Assembly (NCBI GenBank): GCA_922989275.2
Contig: OV277862.1
Coordinates: 21,619,543 to 21,683,542, forward strand
DNA from: Gari tellinella
Taxonomy: Eukaryota > Mollusca > Bivalvia > Cardiida > Psammobiidae
Direction of reading: 5' to 3'
DNA: 64,000 bases
Below the pieces are notes generated by a model. It did not search any database. It was not told the origin of the DNA and worked only from the letters and a program-made list of their open reading frames with translations. Shown here piece after piece: positions 22,084-33,157 of the stretch. How positions within the stretch are numbered: position 1 is the first letter of the stretch; each line of letters opens with the position of its first letter. The position numbers and the translations under genes were made by a program.

Positions 22084-22404
22084 GGACATGAAGTGTATAC
22101 AGTATACTATACACATCATTAGGAGTTTATAGGTCAACACAGTGTTTTGGGGGCACCTTGGGAAACGATTGATATGTCAATATATAGTAAATCACTTCTT
22201 ATTATCACATGTTGAACTGTATTTGAGTGTGTTAGTTTCTAACACATAGGTTATGTTTACTAAACAACCTGAAGACATGAGTGTGACGATAGTTTGTGTA
22301 GTTAAATTTACAGGAATTTTAACCCATATATGCCTAATATCCCTCAAAGGAAGTTTTGCAATTAGTGAAAACCAAGATGAGAGATTGCATGAAAAATGTC
22401 ATTG

Positions 22405-22500
22405 CATCAGGGTCTACACTGTTTGTATGACATTAAAACTTCAAAAACACAGAAATAAATTCATTTTCTAAAACTATCCAGGCATAATTGGGTGAAGTTC
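22405..22500. mobile_element. TTAA family-2 MITE, half copy
   Basis: CATCAGGGTCTACACTGTTT and the end CAGGCATAATTGGGTGAA match the right half of family 2; the other half is missing. Confidence 0.55.
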
Positions 22501-22601
22501 AAATCACATATATATAGGTTAAGTCACCACTATTAAAGAAGCAATGGTAGCTGTTTAGACAAGTGGCTGTTTCGTTATGCTGAAAGAATTTAATGTATTA
22601 A

Positions 22602-22848
22602 CCCATTACCCCATAGCCTATTTCTCATTTTAAAATAAAATGTCCACTTAAAGCAGGTTGAACGTAAAGCAGAATGCGCCTTAAGGCACATTCTGCTTTA
22701 CTTTCAACCTTCTTTAAGCTACCATCTGTTAGAATATAGAAACTATTTACTATGGTACATATTCATGAATGTCTGTATAAATTGGAACTATTTTCTTGAG
22801 TTACGGAATAAATTAAAGGCGATAAAAGGCATATTTATGGGTAATGGG
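22602..22848 (+). mobile_element. TTAA family-1 MITE copy
   Basis: TTAA at 22598-22601 and 22849-22852. Ends CCCATTACCCCATAGCC and TATGGGTAATGGG. The core palindrome GCAGAATGCGCC / GGCACATTCTGC flanks TTAA. Confidence 0.88.
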
Positions 22849-23225
22849 TTAAACGCCAATGCTTCTGCCTATGAATGGTTGCTTAACACCATTTTGACTT
22901 GTCTCTATATCTGCATTTAGTGCCAATAATGGTCCATGCAACTTGTGTCATCAAAATTCTGTTGTCGCATGAATAACATGGTATTAACTCTGACCACTTT
23001 CACAGCAGTTGTAAACAGGTTGTATCTAGAACAGATTTAGATTTATTAGGGCAGAATCAAACCTATAAAACTCCTAATTTGTTTTCAATAAAACGAAATG
23101 TAATTGGGGAAGTGGGGAGGCAAGATTTAATTGTTGAAGGCTCAACCACCTTGTATCTCATAACTTGTGCCTTCTGCGAAGTAAGCATTTTCCATGCAGA
23201 AATTATTATCGGCAAAAATTCTTAA

Positions 23226-23466
23226 CCCTCTCTCCCTAACCTTTTCGTAGTATTGAAGACAGGTGACCACATAGAGCAGGTTGAAAGTAAAGTAGAAAGT
23301 GCCGTAAGGCACATTCTGCTTTACTTTCAACCTGCTATATGCTTCATTTTCCTAGAATTTAGAAATATTTGTTAAAACTCTATCCATGACTATAAATTGG
23401 AACTATTTTCTTTAGGAGAGGAATAAATTAAATGCACTAAAAGGTGTTTTGTGGGGGGAAAAGGGT
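23226..23466 (+). mobile_element. TTAA family-1 MITE copy, ends decayed
   Basis: TTAA at 23222-23225; the right flank reads TTAG. Palindrome AGCAGGTTGAAAGTAAAG / CTTTACTTTCAACCTGCT is strong. Confidence 0.82.
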
Positions 23467-23596
23467 TAGAGAACATTTATTTGCTAATCCTTTCAGATAC
23501 CACTAATATGTAGTCAAACATTTCAGGTCTATGTGTAAGTGAGGCTGAGTTGATCTGGATCAAAGCTTTTAGACATGGTTATCACAGTTGCCTGTA

Positions 23597-24119
23597 GAAT
23601 ACTAATTTTGAAGACAGGTATCCACTAAAAGCAGGTTGAAAGTAAAGCAGAATGCACCTTGAGGCACATTCTGCTTTACTTTCAGCCTGCTTTAAGCTTC
23701 CATCTGTTATAGGCGGCTTCTGTGGCCTAGTGGTATTGTCACTGTGCCTTACACCACTAAGCTACTCACCGCTGTGAGTTCGAATCCCAGTCAGGTCGTT
23801 CTGATTTTTGATGTGGGGAAGCCTTCCAGCTGGCTTGCGGAAGGTCGGAGGTTCTACCCAGTTGCCGATTTATGTCTGAAACAGTGCATAAAGTGCTTCT
23901 AGGGTCTTCTTCCACCTACAATAAGTTGGACATCGAGATATGACTGAAATACTGTTAAAAAGCGACGTAAATTCATAACATATCAAATTAAATCCATCTG
24001 TTATAATATGGAGAAAAATTATTTGGATAGATATTCATATATGTATAAATTGGAACTATTTTCAACAGTGGAAGAGTAAATTAAAGGTGTAAAAAGGAGT
24101 ATTTATGGGGTAATGGGCT
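23597..24119 (+). mobile_element. TTAA family-1 MITE copy interrupted by a SINE
   Basis: The left end is lost, with TACTAATTTTGAAGACAGGT at 23599. The palindrome AAAGCAGGTTGAAAGTAAAG / CTTTACTTTCAGCCTGCTTT is intact, and the right end GGGGTAATGGGCTTAA is at 24107-24121. The SINE at 23712-23993 splits the right half. Confidence 0.85.
23712..23993 (+). mobile_element. tRNA-derived SINE with 12-bp target duplication
   Basis: A 282-base insert flanked by perfect copies of CCATCTGTTATA (23700-23711 and 23994-24005). The head has pol III box A (TGGCCTAGTGGT, 23723-23734) and box B (GAGTTCGAATCCC, 23776-23788). The body has GAAGGTCGGAGGTTCTACCC and the 3' part ACTGTTAAAAAGCGACGTAA, like the 3' ends of mollusc SINEs. 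The long duplication shows insertion by target-primed reverse transcription. Confidence 0.92.
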
Positions 24120-24138
24120 TAAGGTTCAATTTACCATA

Positions 24139-24312
24139 CAGTAAAACCTCTATTTCGACCACTAAAAAGGATAATTGATGGTATCAAAGATAGGTGGTTG
24201 CTTAAAGAAAGGTGAAAGTAACACACAAAGCTCCTTTCACATTGCTTTAAGCAGCCATTCTAAATACCTAATGTTAACCCAATTTAGTGGTTGTACTAGA
24301 GAGGTTTTACTG
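24139..24312. mobile_element. TA-flanked MITE (CAGTAAAACCTC family)
   Basis: TA on both sides (24137-24138, 24313-24314). Ends CAGTAAAACCTCTATTTCGA and AGAGAGGTTTTACTG. An inner stem pairs AGAAAGGTGAAAGTA with CTCCTTTCACATTGC imperfectly. Confidence 0.84.
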
Positions 24313-24598
24313 TATATGGCAACTTGTAGAATCCTAGGGTAACATTTGATCACTACCAGTCTGTGCTTGAGAATATGACACTAGTGTGGACCAGTTCAAC
24401 ATGTTGTGTTCAGTGCTCTGTCTATAGACACGGCATTATACTGTAAAATACTGCCAGCCATTCCAACCACCCATACCATTACAACTGTATAGTTTGTAAT
24501 CTCATTATCAAAATTCATCTTCAAGATATTGCTGCATCCATTTGTAATTTGCTAGTGTTGTTTGTGTGTTAAGATTTGATACATACAAGAAGTTGTAC

Positions 24599-24837
24599 TG
24601 GCGCCCGTTTTGTAGAACTTGGTATGTCAGATGATAAGTCTCAATTATTATTTATTTCTCCATCTAATCCTGTCTTGTGATATCTAATCCTGTCTTGTGA
24701 TATCTAATCCTGTCTTGAAAAGACGATTCCAAAGAGAGGTCACAGGATTAGATGGAGATATCGGAAAATAATTGTATTTTAAAGTTTTGACTTATGACCG
24801 TTTTTGTCGTACAAAGTTTTATGAAACGGGCCCCTGG
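24599..24837. mobile_element. GGGCCCGTTTCAT-type MITE with internal triplication
   Basis: The ends GGCGCCCGTTTTGTAGAAC and TTTTATGAAACGGGCCCC are imperfect inverted repeats. A long stem pairs CTCCATCTAATCCTGT with ACAGGATTAGATGGAG. The word GATATCTAATCCTGTCTT is repeated about three times in tandem at 24665-24718, unlike other copies. Confidence 0.8.
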
Positions 24838-24895
24838 CCATTTATCCAGTCTTGTCATAGGTTTGAATCTCTTTGTCTTCAGTCATTGATATTAA

Positions 24896-25129
24896 CACAT
24901 TGTCCCATAGCCTATTTCTTATATTGAAGACAGATGACCACTTAAAGCAGGTTGAAAGTAAAGCAGAATGCACCTTGAGGTGCTTTCTGCTTTACTTTCA
25001 GCCTGCTTTAAGCTACCATTTGCTAGGAAATAGAAAAAATTTCTTATGATATATTTTCATGGCTATATAAATTGCAACTATTTTCTTAAGTGGAGGAATA
25101 CATTAAAGGCGTATTTATGGGGTAATGGG
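24896..25129 (+). mobile_element. TTAA family-1 MITE copy, abutting family 2
   Basis: TTAA at 24892-24895 and 25130-25133. Ends CACATTGTCCCATAGCC and TATGGGGTAATGGG. The right TTAA is at the same time the left TTAA of a family-2 copy. Confidence 0.87.
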
Positions 25130-25133
25130 TTAA

Positions 25134-25250
25134 CCCATTCAGCCCTAGCAATGAGTATACTTGTCTATTACAAACTGTGCATTTGTAAAGAGCGAACTTG
25201 TCCTATGCAAACAGTGTAGACCAAGATCAGGGGCTCCTCAAGGTTCTTCC
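25134..25250 (+). mobile_element. TTAA family-2 MITE, left half
   Basis: Starts at the shared TTAA (25130-25133) with CCCATTCAGCCCTAGCAATG, contains GCAAACAGTGTAGACCAAGA, then is cut off where a TTCTACTGAAGCTT-type tandem repeat (25255-25530) begins. Confidence 0.75.
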
Positions 25251-25254
25251 ATCA

Positions 25255-25545
25255 CATGTTTGTTTTCGACTAATTTATGTTCTACTGAAGCTTATAAAAT
25301 GAAATTTCATTTATGGAAAGAGCTTGACAAGTGTATGTGTCTTGCACAAGTTTTTTTACTCTTGCATCAATTCTATAAGAGTTCTTCCCCTTATACTACT
25401 TCAGTTGTGCTGAAACTCTTTAAGGGAAAGATATTGATGAGTGTCTTGCACAAGGTTCATAATTCTTGTATCAGTGCTGTGACAGTTTCTATTTTTCTGC
25501 CTATTACTCCAGTTCTAGTGTCCATGCTTTTCAGATGATTTTTTA
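25255..25545 (+). repeat. Tandem-repeat fragment related to 15.0-15.7 kb
   Basis: Two to three diverged units with TTCTACTGAAGCTTATAAAA, TGGAAAGAGCTTGACAAGTG and GTGTCTTGCACAAG. No terminal hairpins seen. Its 125-codon open frame has no recognisable protein features. Confidence 0.6.
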
Positions 25546-25574
25546 TGGAAAGAGTTGTGGAATTGTAATGCACT

Positions 25575-25708
25575 CTTTCCCCCCCATAAATACGCCTCTA
25601 ATTTATTCCTCCAGTAAAGGAAATAGTTCCCAGCAGATTGTGGCTTAAAACCTGTTTAAATGTTCACATGTCTTCAAAACTAGAAACAAGCTATGGGGTA
25701 ACGGGTTA
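25575..25708 (-). mobile_element. TTAA family-1 MITE, internally deleted
   Basis: The left part CCCCCCATAAATACGCC and right end CTATGGGGTAACGGGTTAA (TTAA 25705-25708) remain. The central palindrome is missing. Confidence 0.72.
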
Positions 25709-25978
25709 AACAATAAAAGAAGCTACATGTACAAGAGAAGTATTAAAAGGTAATTCCAATCAATATTTATCAAAAGATCATGTCAAAGAAATTGTATTGC
25801 AATTAAAATATTGAGATTTTAATGAGCTGTTTACCTTGAAAGGGTATATATATCAGACACTGAAGGAGACTTGTACATTATTCATTGTTATCATTAAATA
25901 TCTACTCAATTAGTGATATGTTGTTTTTGATTCCATGGCCCTGCCTTTAAAATGTCAACTATAGTAATATACCGTGCA

Positions 25979-26207
25979 GGGGGCCTGTCTTACGAAACGC
26001 CGTGCAACAAATGTTGTTGTAAGTCAGTTTCTAGAATTCTCAATTATTATTTGTTTCTCCATCAAATCTTGTCCTGTCACATCTCTTTTGAATCCTCTTG
26101 AAGAGATGTTACAAGCCAGGATTAGATAGTGAAATCAGAAATAAGGTGTTTTTAAAGGGTCTGACTTACGACCGTTTTTATCTTATGACATTTTGTAAGG
26201 CCCCTAG
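25979..26207. mobile_element. GGGCCCGTTTCAT-type MITE
   Basis: The ends GGGGGCCTGTCTTACGAAAC and TGACATTTTGTAAGGCCCC are imperfect inverted repeats, and inside are CTCCATCAAATCTTGTCC and CAGGATTAGATAGTG. Between this and the previous feature (25710-25978) nothing recognisable was seen. Confidence 0.72.
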
Positions 26208-26925
26208 TACCCAAGTTAGAGTTTATTCAGATAACAATATACACATATGGAAACCAACAATAAGTATACACATATTATACAAAAAGTACTAAATCATTTA
26301 TTCAAATGAAAAGATTCATGATGGGTGCCACAAAACCCAAAAAGTCCATTTTTAGCTCGCCAGACTGTCCATGAGCTTCTGTTGTCACCCAGTCGTTGGC
26401 GTTGGTCTTGCCGTTCCCGTTCGCGTAAGAAGTTTTAAAAAAAAATGCTTAAAACTCGTGTGTCGCTTAAGAGCTTGCTATCACATTTGGTATGTGTGTG
26501 TATATGGCTAAGACCTTTCCATACAGACAAAAAATTTGACCCCTGTGACCTTGAACTTGAACTGAGGGCCTGCGTTCAGGTTTCAAAATCTGCGTTTAGG
26601 TTTTGAAAAATGCCTTTAACTCCTATGTTCATTGAGATATTCCTTTAATATTTGGCATGTATATGGACAATACCTGTTCATGCTTATAAAAGTTTTCAGC
26701 CTTGTGATCTTGAACTTGGGGCCCATGTTTAGGTTTTGAAACCTGTGTTTAGGTTTCGGAAAGTGCTTATTATGCTCCCCTTTAGGGGGGGAAGCATATA
26801 GTCGCCGCTTTGTCCGTCCGTCCGTGTATCCATCTGTCTGTCTGTTAGGGGGGGAGCATAAAGTCGCCGCTTTGTCCGTCCGTCCGTGTATCCATCTGTC
26901 TGTCTGTCTGTCCGTCCGAGCGCAC

Positions 26926-27060
26926 GAAAGGTCCTTTGTTGGGTAGGGAGAACAATAGATTCCATTCATTCCGTGATTGCCCTATTGTTATTGTTGGGTA
27001 TATTAGTGTACTGTTGGGTACTTTTAAACAAAAAATATACCCAACAAATGTCCAACTGAG
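26926..27060. mobile_element. GAAAGGTCCTTTGTTGGGT MITE in GTCC spacer
   Basis: Starts GAAAGGTCCTTTGTTGGGTA with GATTCCATTCATTCCGTG, and later the inverted word TACCCAACAAATGTCC. GTCCGTC flanks both sides. A counterpart occurs at about 63006-63129. Confidence 0.65.
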
Positions 27061-27633
27061 AACGTCCGTCTGTCCGTCCATGCGTCACGCTTTTTTGTCC
27101 GGAGCATATCTCTTGAACGTTTCACCGTAGGTTGATGAAACTTGATACAGTGATAGAAAATGACAGAAGGAGGTGCAATGCACAAGAACCATAACTCTGT
27201 CATCTCCCAATATTAAATTATCTCCCATTTTCTCATAAAAAATCAATTTTGTCTGAATCTTTTGTCCGGAGCATATCTCTGGACTGTTACACCCTAAGTT
27301 GATTAAACTTGTTACAGTGATTACGGATGACATTAGGAAGTGCAGTTCACAAGAACCTTAACTCTCATCTCCCAGTTTTGAATTATCTCCCTTTTTCTCA
27401 TAAAATAAATCAATTTGGCCGGAGCATATCTCTGGACTGTTACACCTTAAGTTGATGAAACTTGTTACAGTGATAGAGGATGACATAAGGAAGTGCAGAC
27501 ACAAGAACAGTAACTCCGACATCTCCCAATATTGAATTATCTCCCTTTTTCTAAAAAAAATAAAAAAATTGTCCGGAGCATATCTCTTGACTGTTACACT
27601 GTAAGTTAATGAAACTTGATACAGTGATACATG

Positions 27634-27935
27634 TAGGTGTCGGTGGCCCAATGGTAGGACGCTCGACTAGGAAGCGAGAGGTTCCTGGTTCAAGCCCTGT
27701 CAGGATCACTGAAATTTTTCTGAGCAAAAAATTAACCCTACATTGCTCCACTTCACCCAGGTGATTTAAATGGGTACCTGAGAGGGAAATAAGTCAATGT
27801 GTCATGGCTGCTAGTAGCGCCGAATGTAAATGGCCGACTTGTAACTCGATGAACAGGGAGGTAATTGTAAAAGTCGGAAGAATATGACATATAAATTTCA
27901 GACTTGATAAACCTATCACCTTTTACCTTTACCTT
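27634..27935 (+). mobile_element. tRNA-derived SINE with CCTTTTAC-type tail
   Basis: Box A-like TGGCCCAATGGTAGGA (27645) and box B GGTTCAAGCCC (27688). The body contains CCCAGGTGATTTAAATGGGT and the tail is (TTTACC)n. TACATG flanks both ends (27628-27633, 27936-27941), and removing the insert restores the 155-bp unit. Length about 302 bases. Confidence 0.88.
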
Positions 27936-28302
27936 TACATGATGACATAAGGAGGTGCAGTACACAAGAACCATGACTCTGTCATCTCCATATATTGAAT
28001 TATCTCCCTTTTCTATTAAAAAAAATCATTTTTTTTTTTGTCCAGAGCATATCTCCTGAGCATTGCATTGTAAGTTGATGAAACTTGATACATTGATACG
28101 GGATAAAACAGGGAGTGCTGTACTCAAGAACCATAACTCTGTCATCTCCCAATATTGAATTATGTCCCTTTTTCTTGTAAAAAATCAAATTTTCTGAAGC
28201 CTGTAACTTGATGAAACTTGATTATGTGTTGGAGTATGACAAAAAGAAGTTTAGTACACAAGATTTATAACTCTGTCATCTCCAAATATTGAATTGTCGA
28301 CC

Positions 28303-29526
28303 TTTTTAGCTTGCCTGTACGAAGTACAAGACGAGCTATTGCAATACCCCCGGTGTAGTCGTCGTCTTCGTTGTGGTTGTTGTTGTCGTCGTGAACGGCG
28401 TAAACAATTTTAAGAAAATGTCTTATAACTTCTATGTCCCTTGTGGTATTGCTTTCATAGTTGGTATGTGTGTGCATATGGACAAGACCTTTCCATGCCT
28501 AGAAAAAATTGCACCCCTGTGACCTTGACATTAAACTTAGGGCCCGCGTTTAGGTTTCGAAATCTGTGTTTAGGTTTCGAAAAATGCCTATAACTTCTAT
28601 GTCCCTTGAGGTATTGCTTTCATAGTTAATATGTGTGTGCATATGGACAAGACCTTTCCATTCCTAGAAAATCTGTGTTTAGGTTTCGAAAAATGCCTAT
28701 AACTTCTATGTCCCTTGAGGTATTGCTTTCATAGTTGATATGTGTGTGTATATGGACAAGACCTTTCCATGCAGAGAAAAAATTGGACCCCTGTGAACTT
28801 GACCTTGAACTTAAGGCCCGCGTTTAGGTTTCGAACGGCGTAAACAATTTTAAGAAAATGTCTATAAATTCTATGTCCCTTGAGGAATTGCTTTTATAGT
28901 TGGTATCTGTGTGCATATGGACAGACCTTCCCACGCACAGAAAAATTTGGACCCTTGTGACCTTGACCTTGAACTTAGGGCCCGCGTTTAGGTTTGGAAA
29001 TCTGTGTTTAGGTTTCGAAAAATGCCTATTACTTCTATGTCCCTTGAGGTATTGCTTTCAAGTTTTGATTTTCTTGTGTATATGTACAAGACCTTTCCAT
29101 GCACAGAAAAATTTGGACCCCTGTAACCTTGACCTTGAACTTAGGGCCCCCGTTTAGGTTTCGAAATCTGTGTTTAGGTTCCGAAAAATGTCTATAACTT
29201 CTATGTCCCTTGAGGCATTACTTTAATAGTTGGTATGTGTGTGCGTATGTACAAGACCTTCCCATGTACAGAAAAATTCGAACCCCTGTGACCTTGACCT
29301 TGAACTTAAAGCCCGCGTTTAGGTTTCGAAATCTGTGTTTAGGTTTCGAAAAATGCCTATAACTTCTATGTCCCTTGAGGTGTAACTTCATATTTGATTT
29401 TCATGTGTATATGGACAAGACCTTTCCATGCAGGCAAAAAGGTTGACCTTGGTGAACTTGAGTGTGCTTTTATGCTTCTAAAGGTGCTGGTGGCGAGCTT
29501 TGTTGTCTCTCTGACAACTCTTGTTT
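28303..29526 (+). repeat. TTTTTAGCTTGCC tandem-repeat element, complete
   Basis: The 5' hairpin TTAGCTTGCCTGTACG / CGTACAG-type arm (GAAGTACAAGACGAGCTATTG), then a GTCGTCGTCTTCG spacer. Six or so units of about 110-190 bases with TCTATGTCCCTTGAGGTATT, TGACCTTGACCTTGAACTTA and GCCCGCGTTTAGGTTTCGAA. It ends GGCGAGCTTTGTTGTC, then CTGACAACTCTTGTTT. Confidence 0.78.
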
Positions 29527-30524
29527 CCTTGTGGGGAGCATCCATCATTTGGAACGATATTCTTGTTACTCCTATTTCCATTGAGATGTCGCTTTTTATA
29601 TCTGATATGCATGTGCTTAAGGACAAGACCTTACCATGCATACAAATATTTTTACCCCAGTGACATTGATCTTGAAGTTAGGGCCCAAGTTTTAAGTTTC
29701 AAAATCTGTTTTTAAATTCTCAAAATGCCTTTAACTTCTATGTCCCTTGAGGTATTGCTTTCATATTTGATATGTGTGTGTGTATGGATAAGACCTTTCC
29801 ATGCTTATAACTCCCATGTCCCTCGAGATATTGCTTTCATATCTAGTATACATGTTGTACATGGACAAGACCTTACCATGCACACAAATATTTTTACCCC
29901 AATTTCTTGAAGTTATAGGGCCCGCATTTAGATTTCAAATCTGCGTTTAGGTTTCTCAAAATGCCATTGAGATATTCCTTTCATATGCGGTATACATATG
30001 TATATGGGCAAGACATTTCCATGCATTTAAAAAGTTTGACTCCAGTGACCTTGACCTTTAACTTAGTGCACATGTTTAGGTTTCGAAAAATACTTATAAT
30101 TCCTATGTCCCTTGCGGTATTACTTTCATATTTGGTTTGCATATGTATATGGACAATTGTAACCTTTCCATGCACACCAAAAGTTGACCTGTGACCTTGA
30201 CCTCAGTTTGCTTTTAAGTTTCTAAATGTGCTGAAGGCAAGCTTTGTTGTCTCTCTGACAACTCTGGTTAATAAACAGGAATATTCTAATTTTATAAAAT
30301 TTGATATTTACATTTGCCCCATTCAATTCTATTGAACAAAGTGATGTTTTTTTCCTATAAAAGAATTGTTCTAGAGGGTGGGACTTGTAGATATCCTCGC
30401 AGTGGAGGCCGGGCTTATGGCTCTGCTCTCCACGAATCATGCTAGATCTAATAAAATATTTGTTTAATATTAGAAATTACAGCAAATATAAGCTGATTTT
30501 TTTCAGTGTTAAAGCGAAATAAAC

Positions 30525-30596
30525 GACAGAAAATGATTGGCAAATTTACCATGAATCACTAGCGAGATTCATGGAATTTGCAGATCATTTTCTGTC
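30525..30596. other. 72-nt pre-miRNA-sized hairpin
   Basis: GACAGAAAATGAT pairs with ATCATTTTCTGTC (13 bp). After a 2x2 internal loop GCAAATT pairs with AATTTGC, then CCATGAATC with GATTCATGG around an 8-base loop, with a two-base bulge. It stands alone in otherwise featureless DNA. It could be a miRNA precursor or a very short palindromic MITE; sequence alone cannot say. Confidence 0.5.
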
Positions 30597-30599
30597 ATT

Positions 30600-31345
30600 C
30601 TGAAATATAACTGAATAATTTCTTTTACATTCAAGTAAACTGTACAAATAAGTAGTATGAGATATTGTCGTAACAAAAATATTAAAAGAAATATTTTCTG
30701 GAAATATGTTTAAAAAAAAGTCAAATTCTGAAAAAGTCACTAAATTTCAAATTACAAAAAATCTACCTGTGATACAAATTCTAGATCACTTACGAATAAT
30801 TGGGTTATGTCTGAATAGAAAGTAGGTCAAATCATAAAACGGCTTTTCACTTGAGGGGCCGTATTTTTAGCCCAAGAATCATGAAACTCTCTCATAATAA
30901 TCACATAGACAAAATCTGGATTGTGCATGAATATGAGTTATGTCAAGTCAAAAAGTAGGTTATTAGGTTAAATCATAGTTAGGTCCAATTTTTAGCCCAA
31001 ACTTCATTTAACCACCTTGACAATATCTAGGTCACATATGAATATTGGTCAGGTCAGGTCATAATTAGATCAGTTGGTCAAATGGTGGAAAAAGCTTCTG
31101 GAGACAATTTATGCACATTTTCTATTTTTTATTTCTCTGGTGAGCGATTCAGGGCCTCATGGCCCTGCTGTCTTTTATATGAGACCCTCTTGTCTTTTAT
31201 ATTTGTCAGGGATACTATATTATCAGGGCTGCCATAAGTTGATGAAGAAAATCCTAAGATTTCAAAATTTTCAAATTTCCGAATTATACCTTTAACCCAT
31301 ACAGGGGCGTAGCTTGGCCGAAATGAAAGTGTAGGCATATCTTTT
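30600..31345. other. Gene-free stretch with weak repeats
   Basis: Diverged repeats of the words AGGTCAAATCATA, TTTTTAGCCCAA and ACAATATCTAGGTCACATAT (30780-31080) suggest an old tandem array of about 120-base units. Nothing else is recognisable. Confidence 0.45.
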
Positions 31346-31348
31346 CTA

Positions 31349-31350
<2 letters not shown>

Positions 31351-31382
<32 letters not shown>
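31351..31382. repeat. Poly-G tract of about 32 bases
   Basis: An unbroken G run that could form G-quadruplex structures; its exact length may be an assembly approximation. Confidence 0.9.
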
Positions 31383-31383
<1 letters not shown>

Positions 31384-31565
31384 AATTTAGAGTTCTACAA
31401 CACTGTAGACGCATTTAAGGAGGGTCTGGGGAGACATTTATATGAAGAATTAATGAAATGAAAAGCTTCAAACAGACAATTTTAATTTTTTGCAAAGGAA
31501 TATGTCTGCATATTTTCTTGAAAAAAAAATCAACAAAAAAACCCAACCCCACGTCAATTAGTAAT

Positions 31566-32954
31566 GGTAGTGACTAGGGGTATGTGACAGTAACCTCTAA
31601 TATTTGAAATTAGCGGTACGGTCACGTACCCCTAGCGAGCCCTGTGAGGGTTGACTAGGGGTACGTGAGTCCTAAACACTATATAGCAACACTTTATTGT
31701 GTCTGCAGATACGTTAATATCGATGCTAATGTTAATTATATCTCATTTCAACCTTCTATTCGGACTGTTTAACGTATAAAAGCAAAGAAACTTCATTAAA
31801 AAAAATTCCAATCGGCATTTTTTTCACTGCCGCGAAAACTATATAGATCTACCTATGAATAAAGAACGTTCACACATTTTTACAAACATGTATAAATATC
31901 CAATGCTTTGTTTAGAATAATTGCACTGTTTAATTGCGATCAATTGTCAAACGTGTTTTTCGAGTTGATTTGTGTAGGTCATTAACCAACATGTTTCGAT
32001 ACTTGATGGGAGCCGAAGCTTCGATATATTTGAAATTAGCGGTACGGTCACGTACCCCTAGCGAGCCCTGTGAGGGTTGACTAGGGGTACGTGAGTCCAT
32101 AACACTGTATAGCAACACTTTATTGTGTCTGCAGATATGTTAATAGCGATGCTAATGTTAATAATATCTCATTTCAACCTTCTATTCTGACTGTTTAACG
32201 CAGAAAAGCAAAAAAAAATTAATCCAAAAATAATTTCCAATCGGCATTTTTTTCACGGCAGCGAAAACTATACCTATGAATAAAGAACGTTCACACATTT
32301 TTACAAACATGTATAAATATCCAATACCAGCCTTGTTTAGAATAAATGCACTGTTTAATTGCGATCAGTTATCAAACGTGTTTTACGAGTTGATTTGTGT
32401 AGGTCATTAACCAGCAAACTTGGGTACCGGCAAACTTACATGTTTCGATACTTGATTGGAGCCGAAGCTTCGATATTTTTTATTTTCTTAGATCTACCAC
32501 TTTATATTCATCGCTAAGTTAGGAAGGCACATCAGCAGTAGTTTCTTACAAGCTTATTGTATTAATTAAGTTACCATTGAATCAAAATTTTAAGAAAAAA
32601 ACTTAACATTGGTCACGGATTTTCAGATATCGGGCGTATCTGACGATAATTAACCCAATACATGTATGCGGAATACATCTATTCTCATCGCTGCCGGTGA
32701 GAACAAGTTGGGTGGGGAATATTTGTCGAAGTTTCTTTGTTTTTCTCCATTAAATATCCACAAGATAAGGTAGAAATGAGAGATTATTAATATTAGCATC
32801 AATAAAACGTATCTGCAGGCAAATTAATATGTTGCTACATAGTTTAAATGACTCACGTACCCTTAGTCAACCCTCACAGGGCTCGCTAGGGGTACGTGAC
32901 CGTACCGCTAATTTCAAATATTAGAGGTACGGTCACGTACCCCTAGTCACTACC
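31566..32954. mobile_element. TIR element with GGTAGTGACTAGGGGTA ends
   Basis: The ends GGTAGTGACTAGGGGTA and GTACCCCTAGTCACTACC variants are inverted. Inverted similarity extends inward through GTACGGTCACGTACCCCTAG, GAGCCCTGTGAGGGTTGACT and TGTCTGCAGATACG, about 180 bases. The left portion is directly duplicated with an offset of about 424 bases (TTAGCGGTACGGTCACG at 31612 and 32036). No coding frame, about 1.39 kb. Confidence 0.78.
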
Positions 32955-33150
32955 TTTCATTTTCTCAGATCTACCACTTTAATTATTTTCAACGCTAAGT
33001 TAGGAAGCTACACCAGCAGTAATTTCCAACAAACTTATTATATAAAGTTACCTTTGAATCAAATTTTTAAGAAAAAAACTTAACATAGGTCACGGATTTT
33101 CAGATATCGGGCGTATCTGACGATAATTAACCCTATACATGTATGCGGAA
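32487..33150. repeat. Direct duplication straddling the TIR element's right end
   Basis: About 180 bases starting TTAGATCTACCACTTT (32487) and including GGTCACGGATTTTCAGATAT, CGGGCGTATCTGACGATAAT and CATGTATGCGGAA are repeated from about 32965 to 33150 outside the element. The inside copy continues into the element, and the outside copy runs to the edge of the next TIR element. Confidence 0.8.
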
Positions 33151-33157
33151 GGGTGAT

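Larger units (their letters stand above)
26766..28300 (+). repeat. TATGCTCCCC-hairpin element, ~155-bp units
   Basis: The 5' hairpin TATGCTCCCCTTTAGGGG / GGGAAGCATATAG and its GTCCGTCCGTCC spacer are duplicated in tandem (26769 and about 26850). A MITE-like insert fills 26926-27060. Units contain GTCCGGAGCATATCTCT (27098, 27263, and diverged ones near 27419, 27570, 28038) and CTGTCATCTCCCAATATTGA. A SINE interrupts at 27634-27935. A reverse-oriented relative is at 62015-63190. Confidence 0.75.
26350..30270 (+). repeat. TTAGCTCG-started tandem-repeat element, interrupted by two others
   Basis: Starts TTTTTAGCTCGCC with a GTCGTTGGCG spacer. Units carry GTTTAGGTTTCGAAA, GACAAGACCTTTCCATG and TGACCTTGA. 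The array is broken at about 26764 by a TATGCTCCCC element and at 28303-29526 by a sister element. It resumes and ends GACAACTCTGGTTA at 30270. Nesting order is inferred from where unit sequence stops and resumes. Confidence 0.65.

Noticed and set aside
26616..26969. 117-codon open frame rich in DRQTDG
   Set aside because: Translation of the GTCC/TGTCTG spacer; low complexity.
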